From DATNIC01 sp035604635 (lineage in GTDB: Bacteria > Vulcanimicrobiota > Vulcanimicrobiia > Vulcanimicrobiales > Vulcanimicrobiaceae): a DNA stretch of 14,250 bases. The DNA is taken from contig DATNIC010000171.1 in assembly GCA_035604635.1 (NCBI GenBank), forward strand, positions 1 to 14,250, given 5' to 3'. A model generated the notes under the pieces. It ran no database searches. It saw nothing but the letters and a program-made list of their open reading frames with translations, and was not told where the DNA came from. The translations under genes were made by a program, and so were the position numbers. Shown here piece after piece: positions 1 to 7,018 of the stretch. How positions within the stretch are numbered: position 1 is the stretch's first letter; each line of letters starts with the position of its first letter.

Positions 1-626
1 AGACTCAGCAGCGATCCGGCCGCACCGCCGAGCCCTGCGCCGAGCGCGTAGACGATCGAATAGACCTGCGCGACGCGGACGCCGGAGAGCTGCGCAGCAC
101 CGATGTCCATCGATGTCGCACGGATCGCTCGTCCCAGTTTCGAGCGAGCCAGCCAAAGCTGCATCAGAGCCGTGATCGCGAGCGCGCAGGCCAAAGTCGC
201 AAGTTTCGCCCACGGAATCGTCACGGGGCCGACCGAGAAATTCGAGCCGGCGTAGGTCGGCGTCACGGCTCGCGCATCGCCGCTCCAGATCATGAGGGCG
301 AGGTTGACGAGCAAGAGCGAGAGGCCGAAGGTCAGCAAGAACGTCGTAAGGACCGGGGCCCGGGCCACGTTGTTGATCACGTACTTCTGAATCACATACC
401 CAAACGCAAACATGATGGCGAAGCTGATCGGGATGCTCGCGAACGGATCGACGTGCAATGACGTGAAGAGTTGATACGTGATGTACGCCCCGAGCATGAT
501 GAAGGCACCATGAGCAAGGTTGATGATGTTCATGATGCCCCACACCAGACTGAAGCCCAGGGCAACGACGGCTAGGATCCCGCCCGCCAGTATGCCGTTG
601 ACGAGATCTTGGAGAAAAAGCCCCAA
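1..626 (-). CDS. LivH-family ABC transporter permease (partial, 3' end beyond window)
   Basis: Inner-membrane permease subunit of a branched-chain-amino-acid-type (HAAT) ABC importer. It would form half of the channel, with a LivM-type partner and LivG/LivF-type ATPases probably encoded beyond the window edge. About 208 codons are present of the roughly 290 usual for the family. The translation opens with a hydrophobic segment (VNGILAGGILAVVALGFSLV), followed by the family hallmark NLAHGAFIMLGAY at residues 35-47 and later hydrophobic segments such as TTFLLTFGLSLLLVNLALMI. The visible end (SIVYALGAGLGGAAGSLL) matches the late transmembrane region. No ATG or GTG precedes the first membrane helix, so TTG at 624-626 is the best start. 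It lies 12 nt after the upstream stop codon and in the same frame, without a strong ribosome binding site, so translation is probably coupled to the binding-protein gene. The substrate cannot be told from sequence. Confidence 0.88.
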   Translation of the reverse strand, partial: MGLFLQDLVNGILAGGILAVVALGFSLVWGIMNIINLAHGAFIMLGAYITYQLFTSLHVDPFASIPISFAIMFAFGYVIQKYVINNVARAPVLTTFLLTFGLSLLLVNLALMIWSGDARAVTPTYAGSNFSVGPVTIPWAKLATLACALAITALMQLWLARSKLGRAIRATSMDIGAAQLSGVRVAQVYSIVYALGAGLGGAAGSLLS

Positions 627-638
627 AGAGTTAGCGGC

Positions 639-1871
639 CTAGCGCCTTGCCCAGACAGGCGCCGGATACTCCGGCTTCGCGACCGCGACGCCGGCCGGCC
701 ATACCGTAACGAGTTTGCCGCTTTGGATTTGGTTCACGACCATCGGCTTGAAGACGTTCAAGCCGCGTGAATCGAACTTGATGATGCCGTAGAACGTGAC
801 GACGTCGAGATTTGCGAGCGCGTCACGCACCTTCTGCGGGTCGAGCGAGCCGGCTTTCTCGATCGCGTATTGGAACGCGAGGCATCCGGCCGTCGATTCG
901 GCATTGTGATAGTCCGGTTCGTGGTGATACTTGGCGACGAACTGCTTCGTATACTCGGCACTCGACGTGATGAAACCCGGATAACCTTTGTACTTCGCGG
1001 TCGTCGACCACTGCGCCGCACCGATGACGTAGTTCGCGTCCTTGCCCAGCGAGTCGCGGAAGTCCGGCGTATCCGGGCCGACCGAATAGCCGTAGATCTT
1101 GGCCATCACGTTCTGCTCTTTGAGCCCCTTGTGAACCAGGAGCGCGTCCGTGAGGTGGCCGGCGTTGAGGATCATGTCCGGATTCGCTGCCTTGATCGCG
1201 CTGATGATCGTCGAGACATCCGTCGTCGTTACCGGATATTTCTCTTGGTAGACGATCTTGATGCCGTGGGCATTCGCGAAATTGGCCGTTCCCTGAGCGA
1301 CTTCTTGCGAGAAGGCATCGTTCGCGGAGGTTAGCGCGAGCGTTTGCGCCCTCGGCTGCATGTGGGTCGCCATGTCGACGATCCCTTCGAGGTAGCGCCG
1401 GGCCGGTGCCAAGACGGCAAACGTATACTTGTAACCCTGGTTGAAGATCGTCTCGGCCGCGCCGTTCGACTCTACCATCGGGACCTTGTAGCGCTCGACG
1501 ACGGCTGCCGTCGTAAACGATGCCGACGAGCCGTACGGTCCGAGGATGAAGTTCACCTTATCGTCGCTGATGAGCTTCTCCACGAGCTTGGCGGACGTCT
1601 GCGGATTGTCTTCGTCGTCATAGTACTTGATTGCGACTTGATACGTCTTGCCGCCGACTTTGATTCCGCCGTGCGCGTTGATCCAGTCTTTCCAGAAGTC
1701 GTAGCCCTCTTGCGTCAGCCGTCCTTCTTTGGACTCACGTCCCGTGAGCGAGACGGCGGCGCCGAAGACGATCGTGTCGCCCGCGGCACGCGCCGGAGTG
1801 GAAGCGATCGGGAGCAAGAGCGTGGCGACGAACGCCAAGGTAAGGGGGAGCGAAAGATGGCGTAGCTTCAT
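639..1871 (-). CDS. Periplasmic substrate-binding protein of a HAAT/Liv-type ABC transporter
   Basis: 410-residue extracytoplasmic ligand-binding protein of the LivJ-like Peripla_BP_6 type, which delivers ligand to the adjacent LivH-type permease. Residues 1-29 form a classical signal peptide: basic start MKLR, hydrophobic core LPLTLAFVATLLLP, and a likely cleavage after ARA at 27-29. There is no lipobox cysteine, so the protein is probably free in a periplasm or otherwise exported. The mature part starts with the family pattern TIVFGAAVSLTGRESKEG, followed by DDEDNPQTSAKLVEKLI and the hinge-region motif FILGPYGSS. The ATG at 1871 is preferred over an in-frame upstream ATG at 1925 because it directly precedes the signal peptide and has a GGAGAG ribosome binding site 5 nt upstream. 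The gene begins 84 nt after the trpA stop. Ligands in this family include branched-chain and aromatic amino acids, amides and aromatic acids. Proximity to trp makes an aromatic ligand conceivable, but this is only inference. Confidence 0.9.
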   Translation of the reverse strand: MKLRHLSLPLTLAFVATLLLPIASTPARAAGDTIVFGAAVSLTGRESKEGRLTQEGYDFWKDWINAHGGIKVGGKTYQVAIKYYDDEDNPQTSAKLVEKLISDDKVNFILGPYGSSASFTTAAVVERYKVPMVESNGAAETIFNQGYKYTFAVLAPARRYLEGIVDMATHMQPRAQTLALTSANDAFSQEVAQGTANFANAHGIKIVYQEKYPVTTTDVSTIISAIKAANPDMILNAGHLTDALLVHKGLKEQNVMAKIYGYSVGPDTPDFRDSLGKDANYVIGAAQWSTTAKYKGYPGFITSSAEYTKQFVAKYHHEPDYHNAESTAGCLAFQYAIEKAGSLDPQKVRDALANLDVVTFYGIIKFDSRGLNVFKPMVVNQIQSGKLVTVWPAGVAVAKPEYPAPVWARR

Positions 1872-1955
1872 GTCGTCTCTCCGGAAAGAAAGAATCGTTC
1901 CGACTTTAGTCGGGCGCCCCGGCACTTCCCTTCACGCGCTCTTAAGCTGAACGAC
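1872..1955 (-). other. trpA / binding-protein intergenic region with a small hairpin
   Basis: This 84-nt gap is the only clear break between the trp block and the transporter genes. It holds a perfect 5-bp inverted repeat with a 4-nt loop at 1900-1913 (CCGAC / GTCGG), overlapping an alternative CGGG/CCCG stem just upstream. The downstream sequence on the minus strand is only moderately T-rich (ATTCTTTCTTTCC) and does not form an uninterrupted T-tract, so a strong intrinsic terminator is not supported. No convincing -35/-10 pair was found. The GGAGAG ribosome binding site for the binding protein is at the end of the gap. Whether transcription stops, restarts or reads through cannot be decided from the sequence. 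Confidence 0.4.
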
Positions 1956-2780
1956 CTAGCGGCGTAACCCGCCTGCGAGCGACGCGATGTATGCGCCTGC
2001 TCGTTCGGCCGCGGCGAGGGCGCGGGTTCCGGAGTAGGCATCGATCAGCGCGCTGCCGATGATGACACCGTCCGCTACTGCCGCGACGGCCTTCACGTGC
2101 TCCGGCGTGCTGATCCCAAAGCCGACGGCGAGCGGCTTCTCGGTCTGCTTTCGCAATGCGGCAACTTCGCGCTCGATCCATGCGACGTCGGGCTCTCGCC
2201 GCGCCCCGGTGACCCCGAGGCGCGAGACGATGTACACGAATCCGTCGCTCGCGGCGGCGATCCGGGCCGCACGCTCGCGCGGCGTTGTCGGAGCGACCAA
2301 CAGCGGAAGCGCCAAACCCTCGCGGCGCAACGCCGCGCGCAGCAGTTCCGCTTCTTCGAGCGGGACGTCGGGGACGATCGCGCCACTTGCCCCTACTGCC
2401 GCGGCGCGCTTCGCAAACCGGTCGACACCGTACTGATAAATGGGATTGTAATAGGTAAAAAAGATGATCGGCGCGCGCTCGCGCACGCGCTGCGCCACGG
2501 CGAATGCGTCTTCGAGCGTCGTCCCCGCCTCGAGCGCTCGCTGTCCGGCGGCGGCGATCGTCGGGCCGTCCGCGAGCGGATCGCCGTAGGGGATCCCGAG
2601 CTCGACGATCCCGGCACCGGCCGCTACGATCGCTTCGATCACAGCGACCGTCGTTTCGGTGTCGGGATCGCCGGCGACGACGTAGGGAATGAGGACCGCG
2701 CGGCCTTTCTCGCGGGCACGCGCGAACACCGCGTCGATGCGCGCGCCCGGCTTGCCGGCAATCACCTTCGATGATGACAT
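1956..2780 (-). CDS. trpA: Tryptophan synthase alpha subunit
   Basis: Cytoplasmic TIM-barrel subunit that cleaves indole-3-glycerol phosphate to indole and glyceraldehyde-3-phosphate and passes indole to TrpB. The 274-residue length is normal for the family. The signature GIVELGIPYGDPLADGP supplies the two catalytic acids, Glu60 and Asp71 from the ATG (Glu49 and Asp60 in E. coli numbering). Other conserved stretches follow in order: FFTYYNPIYQYGVDRF, IVPDVPLEE, YIVSRLGVTGA, VGFGISTPEHV and the phosphate-binding VIIGSALI. The ATG at 2780 shares one base with the trpB stop (TGATG arrangement), which implies translational coupling to its complex partner. A GTG one codon upstream (2783) is an equally possible start. 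This is the last trp gene. The two subunits should form the alpha2-beta2 complex with indole channelling. Confidence 0.97.
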   Translation of the reverse strand: MSSSKVIAGKPGARIDAVFARAREKGRAVLIPYVVAGDPDTETTVAVIEAIVAAGAGIVELGIPYGDPLADGPTIAAAGQRALEAGTTLEDAFAVAQRVRERAPIIFFTYYNPIYQYGVDRFAKRAAAVGASGAIVPDVPLEEAELLRAALRREGLALPLLVAPTTPRERAARIAAASDGFVYIVSRLGVTGARREPDVAWIEREVAALRKQTEKPLAVGFGISTPEHVKAVAAVADGVIIGSALIDAYSGTRALAAAERAGAYIASLAGGLRR

Positions 2781-3985
2781 CACGCGACCGACATCGAGTT
2801 GCGACGCGCCGCCGCCTCGTAGTCGGCGACGTGCCGCGTATCCTTATCGCCGCGCCCACTGATGTTCACGACGATCAAGCCGTCTTTGCCGCGCTCGGCG
2901 ACGACTCGGTCGACGAGTGCCAACGCATGGGCGCTCTCGAGGGCCGGGACGATCCCTTCGCGCTCCGCACAGCGATGAAACGCTGCCAGCGCTTCATCAT
3001 CGGTCACCGGGACGTAGATCGCGCGACCGCTTTCTTTCAGGAACGCGTGCTCCGGACCGACGCCCGGATAATCGAGTCCGGCACTGATCGAGTACGTGTC
3101 TTGCACCTGACCTTCCGGTGTCTGCAGCACGTACGAGCGCGAACCGTGCAATACCCCGACGGTCCCCGCGGCCATCGACGCGGCGGTCTCTTTCGTATCC
3201 GTGCCGAGGCCGGCGGCTTCCGCGCCCCACAATTTCACGTCCGGGTCATCTACGAAGCCCGAGAAGATCCCGATCGCGTTGCTCCCACCGCCGACGCATG
3301 CGAGGACATCCGTCGGCAAGCGCCCGAAGCGCTCGAGGATCTGCCGGCGCGCCTCGATCCCGATGATTTTTTGAAACTCGCGGACCATATACGGGTACGG
3401 ATGCGCGCCGACGACGCTTCCGATCACGTAGAAGGTGTCTTCGCACCGGGCGGCCCATTCGCGAAACGCTTCGTTGGTCGCATCTTTGAGCGTCTTGGTC
3501 CCGCTCGAAACCGGATGGACCCGCGCTCCGAGGAGCTTCATCACATAGACGTTGGGGGCTTGCCGCTCGACGTCGTGCTCTCCCATGTAGACGTCGACGG
3601 GAAAGCCCATCTTCGCGCCGATCGTCGCCGTCGCGACGCCGTGCTGGCCCGCTCCGGTCTCAGCGATCAGCCGTTTCTTCCCCATTCGCCTGGCGAGCAG
3701 CGCCTGCCCGACGGTGTTGTTGATCTTGTGCGCGCCGGTGTGATTGAGGTCCTCGCGCTTGAAGACGATCGTCGCCGGTCCCGGCGCAAAACGCTCTGCG
3801 ATGTAGATCGGCGACGGACGGCCGACATAGTCGCGGAGAATCGCGTGGTACTCTTCCCAAAAGGCGGGGTCCGCGAACGCCTCATTCATCGCGCGTTCGA
3901 GCTCCGTAATCGCCTGGTAGAGCACCTCCGGCACGAATTTCCCGCCGAAGGCCCCAAAATAACCGCGTTCGTCAGGCTTCTGCAT
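2780..3985 (-). CDS. trpB: Tryptophan synthase beta subunit (PLP enzyme)
   Basis: PLP-dependent subunit that condenses indole with L-serine to give L-tryptophan. It is 401 residues long, typical of the TrpB1 type that pairs with TrpA. The PLP lysine is Lys87 in NHTGAHKINN, and the catalytic glutamate is Glu109 in AETGAGQHG. Both have the same numbers as in the Salmonella enzyme. The glycine-rich phosphate cup is CVGGGSNAIG. The N-terminus (GYFGAFGGKFVPEVL) and the VGPEHAFLKESGRA stretch are canonical. The ATG at 3985 has a strong GAGGGA ribosome binding site and lies inside the end of trpF (14-nt overlap). The C-terminus overlaps trpA by one base. Nothing is missing or unusual. Confidence 0.98.
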   Translation of the reverse strand: MQKPDERGYFGAFGGKFVPEVLYQAITELERAMNEAFADPAFWEEYHAILRDYVGRPSPIYIAERFAPGPATIVFKREDLNHTGAHKINNTVGQALLARRMGKKRLIAETGAGQHGVATATIGAKMGFPVDVYMGEHDVERQAPNVYVMKLLGARVHPVSSGTKTLKDATNEAFREWAARCEDTFYVIGSVVGAHPYPYMVREFQKIIGIEARRQILERFGRLPTDVLACVGGGSNAIGIFSGFVDDPDVKLWGAEAAGLGTDTKETAASMAAGTVGVLHGSRSYVLQTPEGQVQDTYSISAGLDYPGVGPEHAFLKESGRAIYVPVTDDEALAAFHRCAEREGIVPALESAHALALVDRVVAERGKDGLIVVNISGRGDKDTRHVADYEAAARRNSMSVA

Positions 3986-4622
3986 CGGCTTCCCTCACCG
4001 CCCGGACGAATGCACGCATCTTCTTGATATCCTTCGCGTCGCCGGTCTCGACTCCGGTGCGCACGTCGACCGCGTACGGACGGACCGAGCGCACGCACGC
4101 GCCCACGTTTTCCGGCGTCAGGCCTCCGCTGATTGCAATCCGCCGTTTGTGCGCAAGCGGTTCGATCAGGGACCAGTCAAACGAACGTCCTGAGCCCCCG
4201 CGTCCTGCAGAGGCAGTCTCGAACATCGTGACGCCTCCGTTGTAGCGATCCACCGTGGCGCGCAAAGCACCTAAATTGAAGCCATCCCCATCGATATGAA
4301 AGACTTTCGTGTAGGGGGCACCCGCACTGTGGCAAAGCTCCGGCGATTCAGAGCCGCTGAACTGCAGCTGCATCCTCGGGATCGTCTCCAGCGCCTCTTC
4401 GAGTTCTGCTGCCGAGGGGTCGATAAACACGCCGACGATCGAGACCAGCGAAGGGACCGCTTCGGACATGCGGCGGGCCTGTGCGAGTGTGACACGCCGA
4501 GCACTCGGGGCGAAAATCATACCGACGGCATCCGCTCCGGCGTCGATCGCGCCCTCGACGTCCGCGACCGACGTGCAGCCACAGATCTTCACTCGCGTTC
4601 TAGGCACGCACCGAGGTTGCAT
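3972..4622 (-). CDS. trpF: Phosphoribosylanthranilate isomerase
   Basis: Catalyses the Amadori rearrangement of N-(5-phosphoribosyl)anthranilate to CdRP, the step between TrpD and TrpC. It is 216 residues with the single-domain TIM-barrel layout. The catalytic-base cysteine is in VKICG, followed by GADAVGMIFAPSARR, SIVGVFIDPS, FDWSLIEPL, the phosphate-binding AISGGLTPENV and the closing AVDVRTGVETGDAKDIKKM. The usual QLHG-type strand reads QLQFSGSE here, and the usual VDVSSGVE reads VDVRTGVE, both modest departures. The ATG at 4622 gives a 23-nt overlap with trpC. GTG at 4607 would leave the conserved start intact with an 8-nt overlap, so the first five residues are uncertain. trpF is separate from trpC here, unlike the fused enterobacterial gene. 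Confidence 0.95.
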   Translation of the reverse strand: MQPRCVPRTRVKICGCTSVADVEGAIDAGADAVGMIFAPSARRVTLAQARRMSEAVPSLVSIVGVFIDPSAAELEEALETIPRMQLQFSGSESPELCHSAGAPYTKVFHIDGDGFNLGALRATVDRYNGGVTMFETASAGRGGSGRSFDWSLIEPLAHKRRIAISGGLTPENVGACVRSVRPYAVDVRTGVETGDAKDIKKMRAFVRAVREADAEA

Positions 4623-5400
4623 TCTTCAACGAGGCAATAAGCGCGACGGGATCTTCCGAGCGCATGAGCGACTCGCCGATCAGAAAGCCGCGAGCGCCGG
4701 CTTGACTGAGATGCCGGATGTCGTCGGCTGAGCGTAGGCCGCTCTCGCTCACGACGAAGACGCCGGGCGGGACGTGCTCGATCAGGTGCTCGGTCACGTT
4801 GATGTTCGTCTCGAATGTTCGCAGATTGCGATTATTGATGCCGAGCAAGGTAACATTCAACGCGAGTGCCCGCGCCAGCTCCGCCTCATCGTGGACCTCG
4901 ACCAAGACATCGAGATTCCAGGACTCGGCCTCGCCGAGCAGCTCGCGCAGCTGCTCGTCGCTCAAGCCCGCGACGATCGCTAAGATCGCGTCGGCGCCGT
5001 AGGCGGCCGACTGAACGACTTGATAAGCACAGGTGAGAAAGTCTTTGCGCAGGATCGGGAGCTTAGCATTGGAGCGCGCAACGTCAAGAAAAGCGAGTTC
5101 ACCAAGGAAGTTGTCGCTCTCGGTCAAGACGCTGATCGCATCGGCGCCGGCCCGCTGGAACAGCGCTGCGACGGCAGCGGGATCAAAGTTTCGCGCGATC
5201 AGTCCCGCGGATGGCGATGCTCGCTTGATCTCCGCGATAACCGCGGCACCGCGCGCGCCCGTAAGCGCGTCGCGGAACGACCGCCGCTCCGACCGCCTCC
5301 GTTCAGCCCGCTCGCGCAGCTTCGCGAGCGGCTCGCGCGCTTGGTCGTCGGCAAGCACTCGTGCCTTCGCTTCGTAGAGGCGCGTCAAGATGTCGCTCAT
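4600..5400 (-). CDS. trpC: Indole-3-glycerol phosphate synthase
   Basis: Closes the indole ring, converting CdRP to indole-3-glycerol phosphate with loss of CO2 and water. It is 266 residues, a normal stand-alone TIM barrel. The catalytic set is recognisable: Glu57 and Lys59 in VIAEIKRASPS, Lys119 in LPILRKDFL, and Glu168 in LVEVHDEAEL. The substrate-binding loops GINNRNLRTFETN and VVSESGLRS and the phosphate site GFLIGESLM are also present. The N-terminal 45 residues form the charged helix that precedes the barrel. The ATG at 5400 overlaps the trpD stop in an ATGA arrangement, so translation is coupled. It is followed by trpF with an overlap. Confidence 0.97.
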   Translation of the reverse strand: MSDILTRLYEAKARVLADDQAREPLAKLRERAERRRSERRSFRDALTGARGAAVIAEIKRASPSAGLIARNFDPAAVAALFQRAGADAISVLTESDNFLGELAFLDVARSNAKLPILRKDFLTCAYQVVQSAAYGADAILAIVAGLSDEQLRELLGEAESWNLDVLVEVHDEAELARALALNVTLLGINNRNLRTFETNINVTEHLIEHVPPGVFVVSESGLRSADDIRHLSQAGARGFLIGESLMRSEDPVALIASLKNATSVRA

Positions 5401-6422
5401 CGTGCCAATTCTACCTCGTGTTCGGTCCGTAATGCCTCGAGCGCTGCGAGTGCCGCGCCCTCCGCGATGCTCCGGCGAGCGACCTCGAGGCCGCCCGCGA
5501 TGTCTTCCGCCGCACCCGCGACGACGAGCGCCAACGCCGCGTTGAGCGCGACGACGTCGGCGCGCGGCGACTGCTCTCCGCTCAGGATCGCGAGCGCCGC
5601 GTCCGCGTTGGCCTTCGCGTCGCCGCCGCGGAGCTGCTCGAGCGTCGCATGGACGCCGTAGTCGGCGGGATCGAGCGTCCAGCGGCGGATGCTCCCGCCG
5701 TCGAACTGCGCGACGTGCGTAGGCCCCTCGCCGGCAACCTCGTCGATCCCACTCTCGGCGTGGATTACCGCACCCGCCTGGGACCCGAGCCCTTGCAGCG
5801 CTTCGGCGACGAGATCGACGTACCGCGGGAGCGCGACGCCGACGACGGCACGATGCGCGAGCGCGGGATTCGTCAACGGGCCGAGGACGTTGAAGATCGT
5901 CCGCACTCCTAGGGCGCTGCGGACGGGACCGACGGCTTTCATCGCCGGATGATAGCGCTGCGCAAAGAGAAACGCGATGCTATGGCGGCGCAAAATCGTC
6001 GCAGCTTCCTCGGGAGAGCGATCGATCCGCACGCCGAGCGCTTCGAGGACGTCCGCGCTCCCGCATGCGCTCGAGGCTGCGCGGTTGCCGTGTTTGGCGA
6101 CGGGGATCCCGGCGCCGGCGACGACGAACGCAGCGCAGGTCGAGATGTTGATCGTCCGCGCACCGTCGCCGCCGGTCCCGACGACGTCGATGACGAGCGG
6201 GAGTCCGTGCTCGACTCGCAGGGCACGCTGACGCATTGCCCGCGCCGCACCGACGACCTCGTCGATCTTTTCGCCCTTCGTCGCGAGGGCGGCGAGCAGC
6301 GCCCCGGCTTGGATGCCGGAGATCGTCTCATCCATGATCGCGCCGATTGCGGCCGCCGCTTCTTCCGCGGTAAGATCGCCCCCGCCGATGACACGCCGCA
6401 AGAGCGCTGGAAACTCGGTCAT
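5397..6422 (-). CDS. trpD: Anthranilate phosphoribosyltransferase
   Basis: Transfers phosphoribose from PRPP to anthranilate, the second step of the pathway. It is 341 residues, a typical stand-alone TrpD with the N-terminal helical domain followed by the alpha/beta domain. PRPP-binding GTGGDG is at 82-87, and KHGNRAASS with GSADVLEALG at about 110-130 is the family signature. Asp227-Glu228, which bind the metal, lie in AESGIDEVAGEG. FNVLGPLTNPA is also conserved. The frame is open upstream to 6620, but the family N-terminus (MTEFPALLRRVIGG) begins at the ATG at 6422, which overlaps the trpG stop as ATGA. It is not fused to trpG, unlike the enterobacterial gene. Confidence 0.97.
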   Translation of the reverse strand: MTEFPALLRRVIGGGDLTAEEAAAAIGAIMDETISGIQAGALLAALATKGEKIDEVVGAARAMRQRALRVEHGLPLVIDVVGTGGDGARTINISTCAAFVVAGAGIPVAKHGNRAASSACGSADVLEALGVRIDRSPEEAATILRRHSIAFLFAQRYHPAMKAVGPVRSALGVRTIFNVLGPLTNPALAHRAVVGVALPRYVDLVAEALQGLGSQAGAVIHAESGIDEVAGEGPTHVAQFDGGSIRRWTLDPADYGVHATLEQLRGGDAKANADAALAILSGEQSPRADVVALNAALALVVAGAAEDIAGGLEVARRSIAEGAALAALEALRTEHEVELAR

Positions 6423-7018
6423 CGCGCGGCCGCCTTGGATGCTTCGGCAGCGGCGAGGAAATTCGAAAAGATCGTGCGGCCGTCGGGAGTGAGGACCGAT
6501 TCCGGATGGAACTGTACGGCGAAAATCGGGAGATCGCGGTGCACGATCCCTTGCACGACGCCGTCCTCGCTGGTCGCGGTGATGCGCAGCTGTTCGGGGA
6601 GCGACGTTGCCGAGACGCACAGCGAGTGATAGCGCGTCGCGTCAAAGGGAGAAGGGACGCCCGCAAAGACGTTCTCACCCTTATGCGTGATGCGCGACGT
6701 TTTTCCGTGCATGAGGTGGGGCGCGTAGACGACGTCCGCGCCATATGCATATCCGATCGCCTGCAGTCCCAGGCACACGCCGAAGAGCGGGTGGCCGCGC
6801 TCGATGCTCTCACGAATGACGGCGAGCGTGCGGCCCGCATCTTCTGGTCGGCCGGGGCCGGGCCCAATGCACGTCGCGTCGTAGCGTTTGGTGATCCCTT
6901 CGACGAGCTCCGGCGCGTCGTTACGAATCACGTCTACCTCTGCGCCCAGGGATCCGAAGAGATGCGCGAGGTTGTACGTAAACGAATCGTAGTTGTCGAC
7001 CAGCAAAAGCCGGGTCAT
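6419..7018 (-). CDS. trpG: Anthranilate synthase glutamine amidotransferase subunit
   Basis: Class I glutamine amidotransferase, 199 residues, that supplies ammonia to TrpE for anthranilate formation. The start MTRLLLVDNYDSFTYNL is the family N-terminus. CIGPGPGRPEDAG forms the oxyanion-region loop, the nucleophile is Cys82 in FGVCLGLQ, and the His171/Glu173 pair is in FHPES. The residue after the LG of the nucleophile elbow is leucine rather than the more common histidine (GVCLGHQ), a minor variation. The ATG at 7018 overlaps the trpE stop (ATGA). The same protein may also serve p-aminobenzoate synthesis (PabA), as in some other bacteria, since no separate pabA or pabB is seen here; that is inference. 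Confidence 0.95.
   Translation of the reverse strand: MTRLLLVDNYDSFTYNLAHLFGSLGAEVDVIRNDAPELVEGITKRYDATCIGPGPGRPEDAGRTLAVIRESIERGHPLFGVCLGLQAIGYAYGADVVYAPHLMHGKTSRITHKGENVFAGVPSPFDATRYHSLCVSATSLPEQLRITATSEDGVVQGIVHRDLPIFAVQFHPESVLTPDGRTIFSNFLAAAEASKAAAR

Noticed and set aside
1900..1913. Intrinsic terminator after trpA
   Set aside because: The stem is only 5 bp and is followed by an interrupted pyrimidine stretch rather than a T-tract.
1942..2859. Arg-rich minus-strand open frame overlapping trpA
   Set aside because: An alternative frame over trpA with low-complexity Arg/Ser content; trpA motifs are complete in the other frame.
2771..4027. Long plus-strand open frame (over 400 codons) opposite trpB/trpF
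   Set aside because: It is the antisense of strongly conserved trpB. The composition is Arg/Asp-rich as expected for GC-rich shadow frames, with no recognisable domain.
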